55,107 bases of DNA from an uncultured Prevotella sp. (GTDB lineage Bacteria > Bacteroidota > Bacteroidia > Bacteroidales > Bacteroidaceae): positions 1 to 55,107 of the forward strand of contig UQWP01000011.1 of NCBI GenBank assembly GCA_900544825.1, read 5' to 3'. Shown here one piece after another: positions 26,153-33,871 of the stretch (its first letter is position 1; every line of letters starts with the position of its first letter). The notes beneath the pieces were generated by a model that saw only the letters and a list, made by a program, of their open reading frames with translations, searched no databases and was not told where the DNA came from. Both the position numbers and the translations under genes were made by a program.

Positions 26153-27190
26153 ATGAACGAAGATTTTGATATAAGACAACAGACGGTTTCGCCTGCCGAA
26201 AAGGAATTCGAGAAGGCACTGCGCCCACTGAAGTTCTCCGACTTCAGCGGACAGAATGGCGTGGTGGATAATCTCGAAGTCTTTGTTGAGGCTGCCAAGT
26301 ATCGTGGCGAACCGCTCGACCATACCCTCTTGCACGGTCCTCCTGGACTGGGTAAGACCACCCTGAGTAACATCATCGCCAACGAACTGGGTGTAGGATT
26401 CAAGATTACATCGGGTCCTGTGCTCGATAAGCCGGGCGACTTGGCGGGAATCCTCACCTCCCTGGAGCCTAATGACGTGCTCTTCATCGATGAAATCCAC
26501 CGCCTTTCGCCAGTGGTAGAGGAGTATCTCTATTCGGCGATGGAGGATTACCGCATCGACATCATGATAGACAAGGGTCCTTCGGCACGAAGCATCCAGA
26601 TAGATCTGAATCCGTTTACCCTGGTGGGAGCGACAACGAGAAGCGGACTTCTCACGGCTCCGCTCCGTGCCCGTTTCGGAATCAATCTGCATCTGGAATA
26701 CTACGATCCGGAGACGCTTCAGAAGATTATCAAGCGAAGTGCGATGCTCCTGAAGGTGCCGATAGAAGATGAGGCTGCAGTGGAAATCTCCCGCCGTTCT
26801 CGCGGAACCCCTCGTATCGCCAACTCGCTGCTGAGAAGAGTCAGGGATTTCGCTCAGGTGAAAGGCAACGGAACCATCACCTTCGAGATTGCCCAGTTGG
26901 CGCTCAAGGCGCTGAACATCGACCAGTATGGCTTGGATGAGATAGACAACAAGATTCTCACCACCATCATCGACAAGTTCCGTGGAGGTCCGGTGGGCGT
27001 AAGCACCATTGCCACGGCTATCGGCGAAGATGGCGGCACCGTAGAGGAGGTTTACGAGCCATTCCTCATCATGGAGGGTTTCATCAAGCGTACGCCACGA
27101 GGCAGAATGGCAACCAAGCTTGCCTATGATCATCTCGGCAGGAATCCGTATGGAAGCAATATCTTGCAGGGAGACTTGTTTGACGTTTAA
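26153..27190 (+). CDS. ruvB: Holliday junction branch migration helicase RuvB
   Basis: A 345-residue AAA+ ATPase that, as hexamers with RuvA, drives branch migration of Holliday junctions during recombination. Walker A GPPGLGKT is at residues 62-69 and Walker B LFIDEIH near residue 112. The family motifs VGATTRSGLLTAPLRARFG (sensor 1/arginine finger region) and the C-terminal winged helix ending in RTPRGRMATKLAY are present. Length is normal. It has its own promoter. A 140-bp GTTCAAAG-type inverted repeat separates it from coaD; the first bases of that element overlap its stop codon. Confidence 0.97.
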   Translation: MNEDFDIRQQTVSPAEKEFEKALRPLKFSDFSGQNGVVDNLEVFVEAAKYRGEPLDHTLLHGPPGLGKTTLSNIIANELGVGFKITSGPVLDKPGDLAGILTSLEPNDVLFIDEIHRLSPVVEEYLYSAMEDYRIDIMIDKGPSARSIQIDLNPFTLVGATTRSGLLTAPLRARFGINLHLEYYDPETLQKIIKRSAMLLKVPIEDEAAVEISRRSRGTPRIANSLLRRVRDFAQVKGNGTITFEIAQLALKALNIDQYGLDEIDNKILTTIIDKFRGGPVGVSTIATAIGEDGGTVEEVYEPFLIMEGFIKRTPRGRMATKLAYDHLGRNPYGSNILQGDLFDV

Positions 27191-27330
27191 CATTGAATAT
27201 TGAACTTGGAACTTTAAACTTTATGATTAGTAAAACTCCCGAAACGCCTATAGAGTATAGGAGAAGGAGAGGCAAATCATAAAGTTCAAAGTAATCATAA
27301 AGTTCAAAGTTCAAATCTCAAAGTTCAAAG
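27190..27330. repeat. GTTCAAAG-family inverted repeat element
   Basis: Left arm 27190-27228 (TTGAAC and GAACTT words ending CTTTATGATT) and right arm 27274-27330 (AATCATAAAGTTCAAAG, repeated) are inverted around a 45-bp unrelated core. It fills the whole ruvB-coaD gap. Homologous arms lie at 9060-9094, 35796-35834 and inside the M16 gene. Confidence 0.78.
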
Positions 27331-27332
27331 TA

Positions 27333-27821
27333 ATGAGAATAGGAATATTTACGGGTACATTCGACCCATTTACGATAGGACATCAGAACATTGCGGAGCG
27401 TGCCCTGCCGATGTTCGACAAGCTCGTGATTGCTGTGGCGATGAGCAAGCTGAAGCACGCCACAGAGGAAATCGAGAAGCGTGTGGAGGACATCAAGGCT
27501 GTTTTTCCGAAGGAATGTGCAGAGCTGGTAGATGCGGAGGATGCTTTCAAGGGCTATCGCCTGGAGGTGGTTGCCTACGATGACCTCACCATCGACCTGG
27601 CGCATCGCTTGGGAGCCAAGTTCCTGGTTCGCGGCGTTCGTTCTGCCAAGGATTTCGAGTACGAAAGGGAGCAGGCGGATATCAACAGGCAGTTGGGCGG
27701 CGTAGAAACCATCCTGCTGTTTTCCGACCCAAGATACAGCAGCATCAGCTCAACGCTGGTAAGGGAATTGAGATTCTTCGGAAGAGAAGTAGATGAATTC
27801 CTGCCAAAGGCGAAGAAGTAG
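27333..27821 (+). CDS. coaD: pantetheine-phosphate adenylyltransferase
   Basis: A 162-residue nucleotidyltransferase that makes dephospho-CoA from 4'-phosphopantetheine and ATP, the fourth step of CoA synthesis. The TxGH signature is in GTFDPFTIGH (Thr14, Gly16, His17), and the second adenylate motif is SSISSTLVRE near residue 133. LVRGVRSAKDFEYE is also typical. The start lies 2 bp after a repeat element, so the repeat forms its 5' leader. ybeY follows 69 bp later. Confidence 0.96.
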   Translation: MRIGIFTGTFDPFTIGHQNIAERALPMFDKLVIAVAMSKLKHATEEIEKRVEDIKAVFPKECAELVDAEDAFKGYRLEVVAYDDLTIDLAHRLGAKFLVRGVRSAKDFEYEREQADINRQLGGVETILLFSDPRYSSISSTLVRELRFFGREVDEFLPKAKK

Positions 27822-27875
27822 CAGAAGAAAATAGGATAGAAACTATCAGAAAACAAAGTATAAACAAATAATAAT

Positions 27876-27881
27876 AGGAGG
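27876..27881 (+). promoter_or_regulatory. perfect Shine-Dalgarno before ybeY
   Basis: AGGAGG nine bases before the ybeY ATG. Most genes in this window lack such a site, which is usual for Bacteroidota, so parE and ybeY stand out. Confidence 0.5.
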
Positions 27882-27890
27882 AAGAAGCGT

Positions 27891-28325
27891 ATGATTACAT
27901 ACAATGTAGATGGCGTAAAAATGCCGAAAATCAAGAAGCGTGACACCAGTGCCTGGATTCGCAAGGTAGCTGCCTCTCATGGCCGCAAGGTGGGAGAGAT
28001 AGGCTATATGTTTGTAGATGACGAGAAGATTCTCGAAGTGAACAACGAGTATCTGGGGCATGATTACTATACCGATGTCATCACCTTCGATTACGATGAG
28101 GATGATGTGATTAACGGCGACATCGTGATTTCGCTCGATACCGTCCGCACCAATGCCGAGCAGTTTGGCAAGACCTACGATGATGAGCTTCACCGCGTCA
28201 TCATCCACGGCATCCTGCACCTCTGCGGAATCAATGATAAAGGCCCTGGAGAGCGTGAAATCATGGAGGAGAACGAGAACAAGGCGCTCGCCCTGCTCGA
28301 AGGTGCTTCGATATTGAAGAAGTAA
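27891..28325 (+). CDS. ybeY: endoribonuclease YbeY-like rRNA maturation factor
   Basis: A 144-residue protein of the UPF0054 family, needed for 16S rRNA 3'-end maturation and ribosome quality control. The zinc motif usually reads HGxLHLxGYDH. Here it is HGILHLCGINDKGPGE, so the first two histidines are kept and the third position is Asp. I believe this is a form seen in related Bacteroidota rather than a defect, but could not check. Other family features, such as VTFDY-like ITFDYDE and GDIVISLDT, are present. It has an unusually strong Shine-Dalgarno sequence. Confidence 0.92.
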   Translation: MITYNVDGVKMPKIKKRDTSAWIRKVAASHGRKVGEIGYMFVDDEKILEVNNEYLGHDYYTDVITFDYDEDDVINGDIVISLDTVRTNAEQFGKTYDDELHRVIIHGILHLCGINDKGPGEREIMEENENKALALLEGASILKK

Positions 28326-28380
28326 AGCCCTTCTCTATAATTTTGAGGAAGCTAGGTTTCTTCAATTTCAGGTAGAAGTA

Positions 28381-28407
28381 TAGAAAAAACAACTGTTAAC
28401 TGTTAAC
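28381..28407 (+). repeat. TGTTAAC repeat, copy B
   Basis: TAGAAAAAAC then AACTGTTAACTGTTAAC: the same A-rich lead and repeat core as copy A, shortened by one unit. Confidence 0.72.
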
Positions 28408-28451
28408 TTTGTTATAGGTTGGCAGTTGACATAATGATAGGAGATAAGATT

Positions 28452-28619
28452 ATGGCAACAGCAATCAAAGCAATACCAACATTGCATGGTAAAGAAGCAA
28501 AAGAGTTTTTGCGCCATGCAGAAGAGGCCGAGCGCAACTTTAAGGGCTTCAAAAATATCGAAGAACATCCCTTTTGTGTAATGGCTCGCAGCCTTTTGGA
28601 AAAGGCAGGTATGAGATAA
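28452..28619 (+). CDS. small hypothetical protein
   Basis: A 55-residue acidic and basic helical protein starting MATAIKAIPTLHGKEAKEF. I chose the ATG at 28452 because it has a purine-rich GGAGA sequence upstream (28440-28444) and because the 11 residues added by the in-frame ATG at 28419 would come from repeat-derived sequence. The opening resembles short antitoxin-like proteins of Bacteroidota (IKxIPTLxG), but no partner toxin is adjacent. A perfect terminator follows within 25 bp, supporting a real transcription unit. The function is unknown. Confidence 0.55.
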   Translation: MATAIKAIPTLHGKEAKEFLRHAEEAERNFKGFKNIEEHPFCVMARSLLEKAGMR

Positions 28620-28643
28620 TCTGTTGTCATATAGTGAATATAA

Positions 28644-28684
28644 AAAGGGAGATTCCAACCATCATCGTTGGAATCTCCCTTTAC
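28644..28684 (+). terminator. strong bidirectional terminator
   Basis: A perfect 16-bp stem, AAAGGGAGATTCCAAC / GTTGGAATCTCCCTTT (28644-28659 and 28667-28682), with a 7-nt loop, A-run before and T-run after. It ends both the small gene and the convergent dusB. Confidence 0.9.
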
Positions 28685-28697
28685 TTATATACTTGTA

Positions 28698-29684
28698 TTA
28701 TTCTATCGCCTTGATCCTCTCTCGGCATTCTTTCAAAATCTCTTTCAGCTCCTCCATGGTAGTGGCTCTCAGCATGGCGATTCTCGTCTGGCGGAAATCG
28801 GGAATGCCCTTGAAGATAGGGGAGGCGGCAAGATGGCGACGGGTGTGGAGAATGCCTCTGTACTCGTCGATGCGCTCCACGTTGATGCGAAGCTGCTCTT
28901 CGAGGAGGTCGATTTTCTCATCCACGGTTAATGGGGCAGCACCCGTATTGTCCAGATAATCACGTATTTCCTTGAAAATCCAAGGTCTTCCGAAAGTGGC
29001 TCTGCCTATCATCACCGCATCCACACCATATCTTTCAAAGGCAAGCTTGGCTTCCTCCGGGGTCGTAATATCGCCGTTGCCGATAATCGGAATATGGATA
29101 CGGGGATTGTTCTTCACCTCTCCTATCAGGCTCCAGTCGGCTTCACCCGTGTACATCTGGCTTCTGGTTCTGCCGTGGATGGTGAGCGCCTGGATTCCGC
29201 AATCCTGCAACTGCTCGGCAAGCTCGGTGATGATGAGGTTATCGCAATCCCAACCCAATCGGGTTTTCACGGTTACGGGCACCTTCACCGCCTTCACCAC
29301 CTCTCTTGTAATATCCAGCATCAGCGGAATATTGCGGAGCATTCCGGCTCCGGCACCCTTTCCGGCAACCTTCTTCACCGGGCAACCGAAGTTAATATCA
29401 ATCACATCCGGCTTCGCCTGTTCCACGATCTTGGCAGCTTCCACCATATCCTCGGTGGTTCTGCCGTATATCTGAATGCCCACAGGGCGCTCCTCATCGC
29501 TTATCGTAAGCTTGCTGACAGTACTCTTGATGCTTCGCACCAAGGCTTCCGCCGATACGAACTCAGTATAAACCATGGCGGCTCCGAATCGCTTGCAGAG
29601 CATGCGAAAGCCAATATCCGTTACGTCTTCCATCGGAGCGAGGAAGAGGGGCTGAGGCCCAAATTCTATATTACCTATTTTCAT
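28698..29684 (-). CDS. dusB: tRNA dihydrouridine synthase B
   Basis: A 328-residue FMN TIM-barrel enzyme that reduces uridines in the tRNA D-loop. The N-terminal LFLAPMEDVTDIGFR binds FMN, the catalytic cysteine is in DINFGCPVKKV near residue 100, and the phosphate-binding GNGDITTPEEA and GRATFGRPW follow. I prefer the Met at 29684 (MKIGNIEFG), which matches the family N-terminus, over the upstream Met at 29705. It lies about 100 bp after dprA and may be read from the same transcript. Confidence 0.94.
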   Translation of the reverse strand: MKIGNIEFGPQPLFLAPMEDVTDIGFRMLCKRFGAAMVYTEFVSAEALVRSIKSTVSKLTISDEERPVGIQIYGRTTEDMVEAAKIVEQAKPDVIDINFGCPVKKVAGKGAGAGMLRNIPLMLDITREVVKAVKVPVTVKTRLGWDCDNLIITELAEQLQDCGIQALTIHGRTRSQMYTGEADWSLIGEVKNNPRIHIPIIGNGDITTPEEAKLAFERYGVDAVMIGRATFGRPWIFKEIRDYLDNTGAAPLTVDEKIDLLEEQLRINVERIDEYRGILHTRRHLAASPIFKGIPDFRQTRIAMLRATTMEELKEILKECRERIKAIE

Positions 29685-29783
29685 CTTATTCTTTTTGTTT
29701 GGCAAGAGGCGAAAGCTCTTTTCTTTTTGTGGCTTTCTTTTGCGGCTGCAAAATTACATCTTTTTTTTGATATTGCCAAAGAG

Positions 29784-30914
29784 TTACTTCAAAAGATGAT
29801 ACATTCCTCCTGCTAGGGTGCGGATGATTCCCTTCATTTCCAGCGTAAATAGGAGGGAGATGAGGCGACCGATGTCGATGTTCGATTTCACGCTGATGAT
29901 GTTAATCTGAAGATCATTGGTCTTGGAGAGGATGTTGACGATGAGCTCCTCTTCGGGCGATAGTTCCGGGAAGAGGCTGCGCTCGATGCCCTGCTGCTTG
30001 GCTCTCATCAGGGTGGCGTCATCCTGCCAGCGCATATCCTTCACGAAATCCTCGGCACTGGTGATGAGGGTGGCGCCGTTGTTCCTTATCAGGTTGTTGC
30101 AGCCCTCGCTGTAGTAATCGCCTATTCTGCCCGGGAAGGTGAAGACATCCCTGCCGTAGGATTGCGAAATATCGCAGGTGATGAGACCTCCGCCATGGGC
30201 AGCGCTCTCTATCAGAATGCAGGCATCCGACATTCCCGCCACAATTCGGTTGCGGCGCACGAAGTTAATCTTATCCGCATTCGTACGGGTAAGGAATTCG
30301 GTGAGCAAACCGCCCTGTTCTATCATCTTTGCCGCCGTTTCCCGGTGCTGACGGGGATAAAGATCATCCAAGCCATGCGCCAGCACGCCCACGGTTTCAT
30401 AGCCGCTGGCGAGTGCCTGTCGATGCGCCACGATATCCACGCCATAAGCCAGACCGCTCACAATCAAAACACGAGGAGAGAGCTGCTTCAAATCCGTAAT
30501 AAAGCGGCGGATGAGGTCTTCGCCATAAGGGGTGCAGTGGCGGGTTCCCACGATGTTGATGATTCGCTGCTGGTTGAGATTGGCGTTGCCTTTGTAGAAG
30601 AGCATCAGAGGCGCATCATCGCAATCCTTGAGTCGTTGCGGATAACGGTCATCGTTCATCGTTATCGGTTCGATACCATATCTTATATCGTATTCCAGTT
30701 CCTCTTCCGCCCGTTTTCGAGCCTCGTCGCAGTTTTGGATAGCGTTCACGAGTTTATCCGAGGCATCGGGGAGGATGTCTCGGAGGTTGTTCTTGTGCTC
30801 AAGGATGAGCGTGGCGGAGCCCACCTTTCGGTATAGCTCCAGCATTCCCGCAAGGCTGAAGTAGTTCAGCCTTGTGAGGAGGATGGTGTTTAGTATTTCT
30901 TGTTGATCAGCCAT
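29784..30914 (-). CDS. dprA: DNA processing protein DprA
   Basis: A 376-residue Rossmann-like protein that protects incoming single-stranded DNA and loads RecA on it. The core carries YPQRLKDCDDAP, NIVGTRHCTPYG, VSGLAYGVDIVAHR, RRNRIVAGMSDA and GCNNLIRNNGA, the usual DprA signatures. An N-terminal helix-hairpin-helix-like segment and a C-terminal winged helix (residues about 315-376, ending GGMYHLLK) flank it. No other competence genes are in the window, and DprA is nearly universal in non-competent bacteria too. It begins 12 bp after the DUF2851 gene, so the two are co-transcribed. Confidence 0.95.
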   Translation of the reverse strand: MADQQEILNTILLTRLNYFSLAGMLELYRKVGSATLILEHKNNLRDILPDASDKLVNAIQNCDEARKRAEEELEYDIRYGIEPITMNDDRYPQRLKDCDDAPLMLFYKGNANLNQQRIINIVGTRHCTPYGEDLIRRFITDLKQLSPRVLIVSGLAYGVDIVAHRQALASGYETVGVLAHGLDDLYPRQHRETAAKMIEQGGLLTEFLTRTNADKINFVRRNRIVAGMSDACILIESAAHGGGLITCDISQSYGRDVFTFPGRIGDYYSEGCNNLIRNNGATLITSAEDFVKDMRWQDDATLMRAKQQGIERSLFPELSPEEELIVNILSKTNDLQINIISVKSNIDIGRLISLLFTLEMKGIIRTLAGGMYHLLK

Positions 30915-30926
30915 AATCTTTATCTT

Positions 30927-32219
30927 TTATCTTTTCAAGTACTCATACCCAATCCTGCATCTCAGGCATTCCTTCTTGTCGCAGTACTCCTTCTTCAGCT
31001 GGATAAGCGCCTGGCTATCCCCGGCGTTCTCCACCTCCAATCCGCACTGCTGCCACATCCTTACTATGTGGTTATTCTCAGCCTTCAGCTCCTCCAGGAA
31101 ATCGAAGGCGCGGTCGCAGTATTTCTCCTCACCCCGGTGCCTGCCGTAGGCAAAGAGAATAGGAACCACGGTGTTGATGATGAGCAGGTTCAGCGAGAAA
31201 GGAGAGAGATGCTTCTCGTTCCTGATGCTCGTGCTGCCGAAGGTATAATGGGTTTCCCAATACTCCGTAACGCTGGTAGAAAGCACCTTCTTTGCCTCCT
31301 TTACCGTGGTGACCTCCAGCAGCTGGCTTAATCCCGCACGGCGGTTATAGTAAAGATTCGCGAGCTGCGAGATACGGATGTGGGGGAAGTTCTGCGGGCG
31401 AAGTCTCAGGAATCGCCACAGCTTGTAATCCATCGGCTGCAGCGAGAACTTATGCGAGAGATAGAGATATTCGTTTCTCAGTTTCGCGAAATACCCATCA
31501 TTCAGCGCGTCTTTCTGATATCTTTCGGGGATGGTGTTCAGCTCCAGCAATCCCGCCTGACCCATGAAGATGGCCTCTACCTGGAAGAGGTCGTCGCGGT
31601 GATGATCCACCGCCCTCAACGGCAGGTTCAGCGCCCATTGCTCGAAGGCGTCTCCATTGATTCCGAAACCATAGTTTCTAGCCAGAGTCACGAAGTAGGC
31701 GTTCTCCCAGTCACCGTTGCAGCGGCGCACACGCTCTTCTATCGCCTCTGTTTTCTGCGAGAGGCGCTCGGTTTGCAGGGCGCTCATCCACGAGTGAACG
31801 GTGAGCTTGGTGAGCGATGGAATAATCTGATAGCAAGGGGGATACTGGTCGATGGTGAGCAGCTCCTGATAGTGCTTGAAGACATTCTCGGGGATGTCGA
31901 GCTGCATCTGAACTAGCAGGGCGCCCTTGGAGTTTCGGGCTTCCGTATCGATGGTGCCGCAGACGTGCAGGATCACGTTGTCGTATCTCTCGTCCTTGTC
32001 GTGGGCGTGAAGATACCAGTCGCTCGCCTTGTCGTGAATCTCCACGTTGCCCACCCAAAGGGTTCCGGCAATCTTGATTTTAGCGTTGAAGAAATCGGGC
32101 CCTGCATTGCGGTTGTGCAATCCGGGGTCGATGACTTCCACCTGCCTGTGGTCGGTGGTGGAAAGAGGGGAGAGTGGGAAGAGTTTGTGCTTCCACACGT
32201 AGTGAAGTAGTTGCTCCAT
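30927..32219 (-). CDS. DUF2851 family protein
   Basis: A 430-residue protein that is widespread and uncharacterised in Bacteroidota. Recognisable family parts include the N-terminal LLHYVWKHKLFP, NAGPDFFNAKIKI and WVGNVEIHDKASDWYLH. The C-terminus has a cysteine group (CDKKECLRCRIG) that might bind a metal. Residues around the acidic NAGPDFFNA/GNVEIH stretch recall a restriction-endonuclease-like fold, but this is a guess. It is upstream of dprA with a 12-bp gap, suggesting a linked role in DNA handling. Confidence 0.85.
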   Translation of the reverse strand: MEQLLHYVWKHKLFPLSPLSTTDHRQVEVIDPGLHNRNAGPDFFNAKIKIAGTLWVGNVEIHDKASDWYLHAHDKDERYDNVILHVCGTIDTEARNSKGALLVQMQLDIPENVFKHYQELLTIDQYPPCYQIIPSLTKLTVHSWMSALQTERLSQKTEAIEERVRRCNGDWENAYFVTLARNYGFGINGDAFEQWALNLPLRAVDHHRDDLFQVEAIFMGQAGLLELNTIPERYQKDALNDGYFAKLRNEYLYLSHKFSLQPMDYKLWRFLRLRPQNFPHIRISQLANLYYNRRAGLSQLLEVTTVKEAKKVLSTSVTEYWETHYTFGSTSIRNEKHLSPFSLNLLIINTVVPILFAYGRHRGEEKYCDRAFDFLEELKAENNHIVRMWQQCGLEVENAGDSQALIQLKKEYCDKKECLRCRIGYEYLKR

Positions 32220-32270
32220 ATTGTTCGGCTTTTATGGTTTATAGGATTGCCTCTTTCGGATCGCAAGTTC

Positions 32271-32326
32271 TGATGCTTGTCCTTTGATGGTGCAGGCTTG
32301 ATGCTTGTCCTTGATGGTGCAAGTTT
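32271..32326. repeat. 28-bp tandem duplication
   Basis: TGATGCTTGTCC, then TTTGATGGTGCA (copy 1, 32271-32298), followed by nearly the same unit at 32299-32326 with one base deleted and a few changes. It is in the gap between the thioesterase and DUF2851 genes. Confidence 0.65.
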
Positions 32327-32350
32327 TTTCGCTCGTGTGCGGAAGGGGTA

Positions 32351-32385
32351 TTGAAAAATCAGCTGTTAACTGTTAACCTGTTAAC
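32351..32385 (+). repeat. TGTTAAC repeat, copy C, overlapping a stop codon
   Basis: TTGAAAAATCAG then CTGTTAACTGTTAAC and CTGTTAAC. The last TTAAC supplies the TAA stop (minus strand, 32381-32383) of the thioesterase gene. Confidence 0.75.
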
Positions 32386-32797
32386 TTTGGGGTGAGAAAT
32401 ATTTCTCGAATGCCTTGTCGTAATCCTCGCTGTTGCCCAGCTTGCCGTTGATGAGGCAGACGAGTTCTACGGTAGCCTTGAGGCAGAGCTTCTCATCGCT
32501 GGCACGGAAGATGTCCTGATGGAAAACATATCTCACGCCCTGCTTCTCCAACCACAGACGCGAGAGGAATTCATCATCGCACTGCAGCGGAACCTTGTAC
32601 TGCAGGTTCATTCTCGCCACCACAGCATCCACGCCTTTGTTGTGCATTTCGGCAAAGCTGAGGCCGCATTCCTTCAGGAAGAGATGGCGGGTATGCTCCA
32701 TGTAGTGCAGATAGTTGGCGTTGTTCACGATGCCCTCAATATCGCACTCATAATCCCTCACTTCCATCTTTGTCTCGAATATGTATTTGCTCATCAT
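32381..32797 (-). CDS. 4-hydroxybenzoyl-CoA thioesterase-like (hotdog) protein
   Basis: A 138-residue single hotdog-fold acyl-CoA thioesterase (YbgC/4HBT type). The catalytic helix pattern is YECDIEGIVNNANYLHYME; the residue after the usual V-D-x-x-G motif is altered (CDIEG), but the acidic residue is kept. It hydrolyses acyl-CoA or related thioesters; the physiological substrate is unknown. Its stop codon lies inside a TGTTAAC repeat, so insertion of that repeat probably changed the C-terminus. A start at the second Met is equally possible. Confidence 0.86.
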   Translation of the reverse strand: MMSKYIFETKMEVRDYECDIEGIVNNANYLHYMEHTRHLFLKECGLSFAEMHNKGVDAVVARMNLQYKVPLQCDDEFLSRLWLEKQGVRYVFHQDIFRASDEKLCLKATVELVCLINGKLGNSEDYDKAFEKYFSPQS

Positions 32798-32844
32798 TTT
32801 CTCTTTTTTAGTTACTAAATGAGGCTAAAAGCCCTAAATCACTG

Positions 32845-32852
32845 CAAAAATA
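32845..32852 (-). promoter_or_regulatory. -7 element of the thioesterase gene
   Basis: Minus strand TATTTTTG, a match to TAnnTTTG, 48 bp before the ATG. No convincing -33 element. Confidence 0.5.
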
Positions 32853-32917
32853 ACCAAATTTTTCTATTTATTATTATAATAACAAAGAATTTTCAAGGTT
32901 TTTCGGAGAAAAATATG

Positions 32918-32925
32918 TATTTTTG
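32918..32925 (+). promoter_or_regulatory. -7 element of dapB
   Basis: TATTTTTG, a match to TAnnTTTG, followed by GCCG. It would give a leader of about 110 nt before dapB. The -33 element is not obvious. Confidence 0.5.
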
Positions 32926-33044
32926 CCGAAACGTTTGGTTTGAAAGGGGAAAGTTTGACCTCACAAAACGCGATGGCAAAGCCTTTCTCACGACCAGATA
33001 AGAATAAAATCAGTTAGAGTAAAACAAATAAAATTTAGATAAAG

Positions 33045-33806
33045 ATGAAAATTGCTTTGATCGGCTACGGAAAGATGGGACACATGATTGAGGAGATCGC
33101 CCTGCAGCGTGGCCACGAAATCGTATGTAAGATTGACGTGAATAACCCTGAGGATATCGACAGTCCGGAGTTCTGCTCTGCCGATGTTGCCATCGAGTTT
33201 ACCAACCCTACTGCCGCCTACGGCAACTATCTGAAGGCTTTCTCTCACAACGTGAAGGTGGTTTCAGGTTCTACCGGTTGGATGAAAGATCATAAGGAAG
33301 ACGTGGAGAAACTCTGCGCCGACGGTAAGCAGACCCTTTTCTGGGCGTCTAACTTCAGCATCGGAGTAGCCATCTTCTCTGCCGTAAACCGCTATCTGGC
33401 CAAGATCATGAACGGATTCCCACAGTACTCTGTCTGCATGCAGGAAACCCATCACGTTCATAAGCTCGATGCTCCATCAGGAACAGCCATCACCCTTGCC
33501 GAGGAAATCATCGACAACATCGATAGAAAGAAGGACTGGAAGCGTGGCGTTACTTATTGGACAGAGGATGGTCATCACGATGAGGGCGATGCAAACATCA
33601 CCGATGAGGATCTGGTGATCAACTGCGTACGCGATGGCGAGGTTCCAGGAATCCACGCCGTAATGTATGATTCTGATGCCGATATGATTACCATCGAGCA
33701 CAGCGCCCACTCTCGCAAGGGCTTCGCCCTGGGAGCCGTTCTCGCAGCTGAGTTCACAGCCAACCATTCCGGCTTGCTCACCACATCAGATTTATTTAAG
33801 TTCTAA
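33045..33806 (+). CDS. dapB: 4-hydroxy-tetrahydrodipicolinate reductase
   Basis: A 253-residue NAD(P)H-dependent reductase in the diaminopimelate/lysine pathway. The N-terminal nucleotide-binding sequence is MKIALIGYGKMGHMIE. The substrate-binding and catalytic stretch reads ETHHVHKLDAPSGTA, with the catalytic His and Lys, and VVSGSTGW is conserved. It is the first of a plus-strand set with two signal-peptidase homologues and the WbqC-like gene, a gene order common in Bacteroidales. Confidence 0.96.
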   Translation: MKIALIGYGKMGHMIEEIALQRGHEIVCKIDVNNPEDIDSPEFCSADVAIEFTNPTAAYGNYLKAFSHNVKVVSGSTGWMKDHKEDVEKLCADGKQTLFWASNFSIGVAIFSAVNRYLAKIMNGFPQYSVCMQETHHVHKLDAPSGTAITLAEEIIDNIDRKKDWKRGVTYWTEDGHHDEGDANITDEDLVINCVRDGEVPGIHAVMYDSDADMITIEHSAHSRKGFALGAVLAAEFTANHSGLLTTSDLFKF

Positions 33807-33871
33807 ATCAGGAATATCAGAAACAAGATTTCTTGAAACAAGATTTCTCCTGAAATTAAGAAAAGAAAGAC

